Shown here: positions 57,111 through 64,000 of the stretch, one piece after another
How the letters are laid out: every line of letters starts with the position of its first letter
Position numbering within the stretch: position 1 is the stretch's first letter
DNA from: Hexactinellida sp. DTS-2022
Lineage: Eukaryota > Porifera > Hexactinellida
DNA: 64,000 nucleotides
Reading direction: 5' to 3'
Assembly (NCBI GenBank): GCA_028753945.1
Contig: JAPNXP010000009.1
Span: 3,596,001-3,660,000 of the forward strand
Translations under genes and position numbers: made by a program
The notes under the pieces: model-generated
Told to the model about the DNA's origin: nothing
Seen by the model: only the letters and a program-made list of their open reading frames with translations
Database searches by the model: none

Positions 57111-58309
57111 GATAGCAGCTACTTTCTAGAAGGAAACCCCGAGAATTTCAAAAAGCAGTGCACAATAAGCCTTTTTATTAATACGTCGCAAGAACCGATG
57201 ATTGGACCAGTGGTAGATGAATAAGCTGTAACCCCACCAATGAGTCTGGTTCATGATCCTCCCAATCTGTCGGTGCCACAAATCTTTAACTCTCCGGATG
57301 GCTACATGGAGGATGACGGTTTCAAAGGTCCATACAAAAAGGATGGTCCAGACGGTAAAGGTCGCAGTTTTCAGGGATCCTGGAAGAATGACTTCCAATG
57401 GCTCTACTACGACAAGACAAAGGATAGTTCCTTTTGCCGCTGGTGCAATTGGGGCTTGAAGAAAGAAAAATGCTTCCTGAGTTCCTGAGACTAAGAGAGA
57501 CATACGAAAAGCAGAGGCTCATAGGGATGGGCTGGAACGATTACAGGAAGGGTAGGGAGGATCTGAGGAAGCATGAAAATAGCGAGATCCAAAGGCATAC
57601 ACTTGAAGTACGTTATTGATGCCACGTGCGACTCTATGTCCAAGCTTATCAACTCCAAAGCTCAACAGCAGCGTCTGAAAAGACGCGCTGCACTAGACAC
57701 TATCTTTGCTGGGCTAAGGTGGCTGGGACAACGTGGTCTTGCTATCAGGGGACACGAACACGACGAGGGAAATTTCAATTTTCAAGTCCCGGATGGAGTT
57801 CGTCAGCCAATATCACCCCAACCTCAGGGAACACGTGGAAAGTGAGATAAGAGCTAAGCATATGGGTTGGGAGATTCAAAATGAAATTCTGAAAATGCTT
57901 TCCGAAGGTGCAATGAGAGAACTTATCAAGCAAGTCCAGGACGCTAAGCAATTCGCGATTATAATTGATGAAGTCTGCGATAAAGGATGGGTGAGCAACT
58001 CTCCACTACTTGAGGTGGATAGCTGGAATTTGTCCGAAAAAGGTTCCGGAATTTGTCCTAACTTCGCAATTGGAATTTGTCCTAAATATTCTGGAATTTG
58101 TCCGAAATGTGAAAACTGAATTTGTCCTAAATGTGAAAACTGGAATTTGTCCTAAATGTCAAATTGGAATGTAAATAACGATTGAAATTTAATGATTACT
58201 AGCAAAGAAACATAATAAATGTGAAATTTAAGAGAGCAAATAAAACAAATACATTGAAAGAATGATTATTTGTTTGGATTATAACTTAGAAGTAAATATT
58301 TTGAAATAT

Positions 58310-58600
58310 CTACTGGAAAACTTTCAAAATACCTTTTACTTTTTCCCTACAAATCGGACATATTACTTCCATGTCAATTATGCGTTCTGCACATGCCTGA
58401 CAAAAGCCTCCGTGAACACAGTCTTCATGTAGGAGTGCAAAGTTCTCTTCTCTTCCTAACAAGCATATATGGCATATATTCCCTTCTTGATTTGTATGTG
58501 CAGATATACTTTCAGAATTACTCGTATCTTCATCTTCTGCAATTTCTGATTGGAGATTTGCGCGCCCCATTGTGGTTGCGATACCACTTAGATATTCCAT
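58310..58600 (-). CDS. RING-finger segment of MULE-3
   Basis: The 96-codon frame is free of lesions: an acidic lead-in (EDEDTSNSESIS), then Cys pairs C-x2-C, C-H-x-x-x-x-C-x2-C, and CPIC at residues ~53-90, ending VKGILKVFQ. Such a finger would be expected to bind E2 enzymes. It is the last part of the transposase gene rather than a separate gene, although its own start codon makes an independent product possible. Confidence 0.75.
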   Translation of the reverse strand: MEYLSGIATTMGRANLQSEIAEDEDTSNSESISAHTNQEGNICHICLLGREENFALLHEDCVHGGFCQACAERIIDMEVICPICREKVKGILKVFQ

Positions 58601-58751
58601 TTTATTTATAGAACAGTTAATAATTTTTCAGTGTATTTATTCCTGCTAATACGTTTAGCTTTGGTGGTGCAATTAGCCCTCTCCTTGTTTCCAAATCTTG
58701 AATTAATCTCTGTAACTCGGTGTCATTGTCTGATATTATGTTATCTAAGTA

Positions 58752-58945
58752 CAGTCGAAATCGGATTATTTTGTCCAATTCTTTGCATGGATAATTCGAC
58801 AAAATAATCCGATAAGACAAATAAACCCGATAATTCGTAATGGTAAATCAAATTTTCCTCGAATATTAGGACAAAATAATCCGATAAGACAAAATAATCC
58901 GATAAGACAAAATAATCCGATGACAAAATAATCCGATTTCGACTG
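58752..58945. mobile_element. pogo/Tigger-type MITE in a TA site (CAGTCGAAATCGGATT)
   Basis: Perfect inverted ends CAGTCGAAATCGGATTATTT, TA at 58750-58751 and 58946-58947, repeated acaaaataatccgataag inside. It interrupts the MULE-3 transposase. Confidence 0.96.
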
Positions 58946-60075
58946 TATGCTATAAACTTCCAGACATTAGGATGAGGCGTTTTAATAATCGATTTTAAAG
59001 TTTTATGATACGATTCTGCTCCGTTATTAGTTGCATCTTGATAAATAAACACTGATATATGCTCGTATGCAATTAACCATGTACGATGGAAATACTTCCG
59101 AAACTTTGAAATCAACTCTCTTTCAGCTTCATTTATACCAATTGATGGTATCTCTAAAGAATAATAAACAGATGCAATTTCCTCTTCTGGAAGGAAAGGC
59201 AAAGCCATTATTTTGCGGATCCACATTGAAAAGTCATGATTTCGCATGTACAATTTAGATAGACCAAGCTTCTGGACATTTTCATAAATTGCTTTAGTAA
59301 AATGAAACCAACATCCAATTATGGTTATTGAAGGAAAAACTGCTGTCATTGCATTCCTTGGTGCTTGCTCAAAATCTCCCTTTGCGAATGTTGGATTTAA
59401 TTCAGGTATCAATCGCCGAATAGTTAGCAATACAGCCGTGTAAAGTCTTGCAGTTTTTCTAGTCATCAAAACATGCAAAGCCGGAAGAGTATGACCTCTA
59501 ACATTAATAAAAATTGTAAATAGCTGGAAAATAGTCTCGGAACAACTTTGAATGTTGCATCAAACTGAATAGTTGATGAATTACTTAGATTATTCATCAT
59601 CGTACTTGATCCCCAAATAACTGCTACTCCATCCATAGTAATTACCGTTTTCAAATGATTTGTGAAACTAAGTGATCCTTGCAAGAGGGAATCGAATTCT
59701 AAAGCAGAGGAGGGCATATTGGGATGCAAAACCTTCTCCTCTTGAACATACTGCTCTCTAAAGATTTGAAAGTAACTGAAGACGCTTCATTTAGTCCTCG
59801 GCAGGTATCATTAAATACTTCTCGGAGATTAGCTGATGATACTTCAGCTTTCCTTTTAATAGTATTGCTAACGATAATCTTTTCAGATCTGTGCATCGCA
59901 GCATCGTGGTTATGTTGGGCGTTTAATTCGAGAAGATTTGCTGTTTGTCAATTTTGCAGTGCAAGCACAAGAGTTGCTTCGAAATAATGCACACTTGGTG
60001 TAAATGGAATTGCCGTATTCTCCGGACTTTACATAGCGAAAACCTCGACATTCGTAACTGATACAATTATTGAAT

Positions 60076-60246
60076 TGGCTGTTAACAGCATAAATTTGGC
60101 TGTTAACAGCTAGAATTGGCTGTTAACAGCATAAATTGGCGTTAATTAACAACTTAATGGCGACTTAAATGCAGTTAAGGTTAATGGCAATTGGGGACGA
60201 ATTCTTAGCTGTTAACAGCAAACAGCCAAAATGGCTGTTACCCCTG
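60076..60246 (-). mobile_element. partial hAT MITE of the GCTGTTAACAGC family
   Basis: Inverse of part of 4472-4873, ending in ctgttacccctg. The other terminus is lost. Confidence 0.82.
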
Positions 60247-60383
60247 GAACCTGTGCTATAAACAGACAGACAGACAGACATCAATCCTCGCTTAGTAAAT
60301 AAATTGAGAGGCACTGCACTACCTATTAGTCTATTATATACTCATAACAAGAATATACACAAGTTAATGGAGTCACACACACG

Positions 60384-61047
60384 CATAGGCGCCGAAAGTG
60401 GGGGGGTCAGGGGGGGTTACACCCTCCCTGGTTTTTGTCAGGGAGGGTTTCACCCCCCCTGGCTGAGGAAAGAGTCAGGAAGGGTATACCCCTCCTGGTT
60501 GGTCAGGCAGGGAATATTAGACATTTTCTTTATTGTTAAAGTAGAAAACATACACGTAAACCCATAGAAAAATTATAATTCCATAAGGAGTCCTTCTAAA
60601 TACATTGGATTATTAATATATGTATACAATTATGCCCGTAAACATAATGATTTTCAGCCACCATAGCAGTGGCGAAACAGGGGGATGCGCTAGGGGGGGC
60701 GCGTTCCCCCCCCCCCGTAAATTGAAGGGAGGCAACATTATTGGTACGGGGTTACCGTTCCCTCTGGATAAAAAATACAATATTCAATATAATTTAGCAC
60801 AATAAAATATACGTATAATTCATTCAAAACAAATTGATATCAGGGTATCTCGCAGTCCATTTTTTTATGGGGGGCTTGCCCCCAGAACCCCCCAAGAATT
60901 GCTCGCAACACTCGCTCCGCGCCCCCCAACTTTAATCTTATACTTGTAAACTTTGCGACAATGCGCCATAGGAATCGTTTTTTTGACCTTTCACATTTAA
61001 ATGTAAAGTTACACCCCCCCTGGCGCTGGAGAGTTTCGGCGCCTATG
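60384..61047. mobile_element. MITE with CATAGGCGCCGAAA ends, exact 8-bp TSD, copy 2
   Basis: Duplication cacacacg at 60376-60383 and 61048-61055. Longer than the 10047 copy because of an extra guanine/cytosine-rich segment (60660-60730). Confidence 0.93.
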
Positions 61048-61184
61048 CACACACGACATACTTGTGAGCCACGTTCAACTCGCAAACCATTGTATGAAGA
61101 CCCCTGCTAAATGCGTACTATAGTAGATTTTCAAATAATTCTTAGTAAATTCAATTAACTGTCGATTTTCTAAAATAATATTAA

Positions 61185-61400
61185 AAATCAACCCGGACCA
61201 AATATTTCTGATATATTTGGTCCGCCCGGACCGAAAAACAGCCCGGACCAAAAACATCTGAAATATTTAGTCCGGCCGGACATTTTGCAAACCCGGACCA
61301 AAAATGTCTGAAATATTCGGTCCGGGAAATTTTATGTCCGGCCGGACCAAATATTTCTGATATATTTGGTCCGGCCGGACCAAATTTACCCCGGACGGAA
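61185..61400. repeat. GGTCCGGCCGGACC hairpin tandem repeat
   Basis: Four or five units of ccggaccaaatatttctgat / atatttggtccggccgg type, each a small hairpin, next to the right end of MULE-3. Confidence 0.85.
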
Positions 61401-62372
61401 TATTTCGTGACACACCCCATATTAGTTAGTGTTTGGTAAGAAACAAATACCACAAGAAATCATAATAGCTAATATTCAATAATCAACAAACACATATCGG
61501 TTTTCAATATTTAGGACAAATTCCCAATTTTGATATTTAGGACAAATTCCAATTATATTTAGGACAAATTCAGGTTTCCCCTTGAGGTGGGTTGACAAGG
61601 AATACGAGGTTCAAGAGAAGTGGATGGCATTCATTGCGCTGGACAAAAGCGATGCTGAGATTATATATACAATGATCAAGCAGTCTTTGCTGGCGTACGG
61701 CCTAACTTTTGAGAACTGTCGTGGCCAAGCGAGCGATGGAGCGAGTGTCAAGCGCGGAAGAAAGAATGGAGTGTCTACAAGGATCCTTAGGGACTACCCC
61801 TTTTCCATCTATAGTTACTGCAGCGGCCATGGTCCATCACTCATTTGCCAAGACGCCGTTTCGAGCCACCCTGACCTGAAGAAGACCCAATAATATATTA
61901 GGGATATCGTGGCCTATATTCAGTACTCTCTCCGACGCAGGGGCGAGTTCAAGGCTCTTGTGCTTGACCAGGGTGAAGTGGAGATACTGCTAGCTGAAGA
62001 GGAAGGACGTCCAGCCGTTCCTCAGCCAAAGGCAAACCTCAGACCCATATGTGTTACTCGCTGGGTCCTAAGGGCTCTGGCCATGGACTCTTTCTGTGCC
62101 AGTTACTCGAAAATTCTGGATTACATGTCGAGATTGAAGGCGGTACCGTGAATGGTACCTCCTCTAAGAATAAGGACGTTGCTGTGGGCTACGTGAAAAC
62201 TCTTCATAAGTTCAAGACATATTTCTGCGCGAGGCTGTTACAACGTCTCTACAATATCGTTGGTCCCGTAAACGCAGAAATTCAAGGTCGTAAATGTTCG
62301 GTAGGTGGCGTGCGCGACAAGATCATGAAACTTATGGGCGCGCGCGCACAGTGGGGCAACATGGCTGAATAA

Positions 62373-63103
62373 ACAATTTTTTTACCATTTTAAATTGTTA
62401 AATGATTGCGATATTCGAAATCAGAACTATTGAAAACCTAGGAATCCGAAATTTAATTAATCTAACACCAGTGGTTATGAAATAGTTGGTGGTTGAAAGG
62501 ATGGTTTCTATTTTTGTATCTAAAATATTCAACATATTTTTATTATATTAGTGACATTTACGTCATCCTCATATGAAAACTACGAATCATACGTATTGGA
62601 ATGTTGTTTGTGAGTGATCTACTATCTACTTGTTGCATTTATAAAAACATTTTGAATTATTCCGTTGAAAATTATAAACTCATCAGAATTCGTAAAGCTT
62701 GTTTCACTAATACATTACAAACGGTGACACTACACTTTTAACTGTCGAAACTTATACTGATCACTGCTGATCAAAGAAGTTGGTGATATGTGAAGCCAAA
62801 TATTGATATATATTTAAATTTAGTAATAATTTCAGGGTGACCAAAGATGACCAAAATATCCTTTTGGTCTCCAGTTTACGCTAAAATAGTCCCCTAATGC
62901 ATTGTAGTAAAAATGTAAATTTATTACCAATCAATATTGTAGATGTAATATTTATTTGAACTTTCTGAGATATCAAACAAGAGATATGGAATGCAATTAA
63001 TTTGTTTCATAGAGATATTAGTGACTTAAAACAATGTAGTAATATTGGTCATAAATAATATAATATGCAAGAAATTTTCAAAAGTCTAATCATTTAATCT
63101 AAA
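62373..63103. other. AT-rich spacer, no feature found
   Basis: Stops in all frames. It may hold the 5' untranslated part or an intron of the following gene. I found no terminal inverted repeat or heptamer/nonamer-like signal that I could defend. Confidence 0.5.
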
Positions 63104-64000
63104 ATGAACAATCAAGAAGTAAGAAATATTCTCCAAAAGGCGGAAAATAACTGTCGTAAAGCAACCAGCGAGATGCTGGTCCTATTTGATTTACCAGAAT
63201 CTCAATTTTCAATGATGAATTTGAAATTTCAGGAATTAACCACTATCCGTAGAGAGTTTGTCCGACATAATGATCTGGATAATTGGGAAATTTTGCCTTT
63301 CTATGAACATGGGGCATGTAAACCTTCAGGAAAGATGAGATCTGATGGAACAGATAAACTGACTGATACAATTTCATTTGTTGAACCTCTCTCTAATACA
63401 AACAGGAAATCTATTTCAGCAGTTACTCTGCAAACAATAAGAACACGGCTTATGGTACTACTCGATCATATCACTTTTCTCGCTGAGAGAGAAAATACTG
63501 ACTCCAGAACAATTGCAGCTTTAGCAATCCAGTGTATCAGCAATGATAATTATGACAGAGATGCAGCCAAATTATGTCCCGATGTTGCTGCGAGAACTGC
63601 ACCCAATCAAGTTAACAAGTTCCCATTAGAAAAAGCCTCCTTTATGTTAGATCTCTTGGAAATTGGGAAAAGGAAATACATTGACCTCCGTCGTATCTGC
63701 AAGTCAGAAGATATTCATTTTCCTGGTTACAAGAAGATTGTAGCATACCGAAATGAAATTTGTTCAGCACAGGAAATCTCTGTCTTAAATAATGAACAAG
63801 GAAATTCCATAGGAGTGAATATTCCATACTCTACTTTAGTACATAAAACAACAGAAAGAATAGTACAGTTGATTCCTTCTTGCATAGAATCTCATTACCC
63901 TTTAACTCTCACGATAGCTGATGGTTTCGATGGCTCAGGGAGTCATCGACTTTACAACCAGTTTCCTACAAACCCAAGCCTCTCAACGAAATCTCTCATA
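63104..64000 (+). CDS. RAG1/Transib-superfamily recombinase, N-terminal part (runs off the window)
   Basis: An uninterrupted frame of 299 codons from ATG at 63104 to the last base, with no stop. An in-frame TAA lies two codons upstream, so this start is the earliest. The protein begins MNNQEVRNILQKAENNC. Residues ~178-215 read EKASFMLDLLEIGKRKYIDL, then HFPGYKKIVAYRNEIC. This resembles the RAG1/Transib segment in which a leucine-rich helix and K/R-x-Y-x-x-(I/L)R precede a (F/Y)P.Y.K(I/V) motif. Residues 273-284 read DGFDGSGSHRLYNQ; DGSxxHxxYKQ-type sequence around the first catalytic Asp is typical of Transib and corresponds to DGMGD in RAG1, so D276 is the likely catalytic residue. The remaining Asp and Glu would lie beyond the window. 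Whether it is a transposon or a host gene, and whether a RAG2-like partner exists, cannot be seen here. Family assignment is from memory of motifs. Confidence 0.65.
   Translation, partial: MNNQEVRNILQKAENNCRKATSEMLVLFDLPESQFSMMNLKFQELTTIRREFVRHNDLDNWEILPFYEHGACKPSGKMRSDGTDKLTDTISFVEPLSNTNRKSISAVTLQTIRTRLMVLLDHITFLAERENTDSRTIAALAIQCISNDNYDRDAAKLCPDVAARTAPNQVNKFPLEKASFMLDLLEIGKRKYIDLRRICKSEDIHFPGYKKIVAYRNEICSAQEISVLNNEQGNSIGVNIPYSTLVHKTTERIVQLIPSCIESHYPLTLTIADGFDGSGSHRLYNQFPTNPSLSTKSLI

Larger units (their letters stand above)
58310..60050 (-). pseudogene. FLYWCH-MULE-RING transposase gene of MULE-3
   Basis: Minus strand. The FLYWCH part (about 60045-59900) reads FRYVKSGEYGNSIYTKCALF and, after a shift, LNAQHNHDAAMHRSEKI. 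Then 59896-59699 reads RKAEVSSANLREVFNDTCRG, and 59729-59466 includes STIQFDATFKVVP with the first Asp. The frame 59478-58741 has HVLMTRKTARLY, KGDFEQAPRNAM, IIGCWFHFTKAIYENV, and ATNNGAESYHKTLKSIIKTP (Glu region). A TA-flanked MITE (58752-58945) breaks the next part (NDTELQRLIQDLETRRGLI). The last frame 58600-58310 starts MEYLSGIATTMGR and has CHICLLGREENFAL, CVHGGFCQACAERI and CPICREKV, a C3HC4 RING like that of IAP proteins. The domain order equals that of MULE-2, but the two share little sequence outside motifs. Confidence 0.87.
58019..61580 (-). mobile_element. complete MULE (MULE-3) with GAATTTGTCC ends and 10-bp TSD
   Basis: Flanked by cttgaggtgg at 58009-58018 and 61581-61590. The ends consist of gaatttgtcctaaat repeats (58025-58165) and their inverted copies aggacaaattc (61512-61578). 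Coding parts on the minus strand run from about 60050 to 58310: FLYWCH, MULE core, RING. Nested or internal: the MITEs at 58752-58945 and 60384-61047, a GCTGTTAACAGC fragment at 60076-60246, and GGTCCGG repeats at 61185-61400. Confidence 0.92.
57240..62372 (+). pseudogene. DUF4371-type hAT transposase, split by MULE-3
   Basis: A zf-TTF-like start, GRSFQGSWKNDFQWLYYDK then SSFCRWCNWGL (57360-57460), is followed in other frames by GMGWNDYRKGREDLRKHE and RRAALDTIFAGLRWLGQRGL. Next comes FVSQYHPNLREHV and QFAIIIDEVCDKGW with the first catalytic Asp (about 57960). MULE-3 then intervenes (58019-61580). On the far side the text resumes: LRWVDKEYEVQEKWMAFIAL, NCRGQASDGASVKRGRKNGV, YSYCSGHGPSLICQDAV, and ICVTRWVLRALAMDSFCASY (62050). 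It ends near 62372 with KIMKLMGARAQWGNMAE. The C-terminal dimerisation domain is missing. Four or more frameshifts show it is dead. Confidence 0.85.

Noticed and set aside
63642-63827. 61-codon minus-strand frame
   Set aside because: Antisense to the uninterrupted RAG1/Transib-like frame.

Overview
The window looks like nuclear DNA from a non-vertebrate animal. It is AT-rich, has no bacterial operons or ribosome-binding sites, contains GT-AG introns, and is packed with eukaryotic DNA transposons (hAT, MULE, P-like/THAP, Merlin, Tc1/mariner, piggyBac-type MITE) plus one Ty3/gypsy fragment. I could not identify an ordinary host gene with confidence. Species cannot be assigned from the sequence alone.

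Layout. 1-1830: a Merlin/IS1595-type transposase relic on the minus strand, split by two MITEs. 2281-8283: a ~6 kb element with ~0.8 kb inverted arms, split by three younger insertions. 8815-10605: a MULE transposase relic with two hAT-type MITEs inside it. 11674-12730: a 1.06 kb foldback MITE in a TA site. 13363-17700: nested hAT elements, including a hAT (13675-17432) with BED finger, DDE core and dimerisation domain, whose ends are long ATCCATGAA arrays. 17982-20800, 26560-27353, 28190-30458, 46270-48193 and 50220-50880: five relics of one THAP-domain, P-element-like family. 21770-26010: a complete MULE with a 9-bp target duplication, ends built of ~30-bp tandem repeats, FLYWCH, transposase and RING coding parts, and a hAT derivative inserted in it. 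30931-38648: MITEs, a Tc1/IS630 pseudogene, a piggyBac-type MITE, and a ZNF862-like hAT with exact 8-bp TSD. 38956-47331: MITEs around an OTU-protease pseudogene. 51020-55140: further repeat copies and a five-level nest. 55860-56955: gypsy integrase. 57240-62372: a DUF4371-type hAT split by a second FLYWCH-MULE-RING element (58019-61580).

The right edge (63104 to the window end) holds the only long uninterrupted reading frame that resembles no neighbouring relic. Its 299 codons look like the N-terminal half of a RAG1/Transib-superfamily DDE recombinase, up to the first catalytic Asp. It is the most interesting item here.

The insertions can be ordered in time. In most cases the target duplications are exact, so the host sequence before insertion can be read across the junction; that is how several broken transposases were recognised. 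Two unrelated MULEs encode a RING finger and another relic encodes an OTU protease, so ubiquitin-linked domains recur in these mobile elements.
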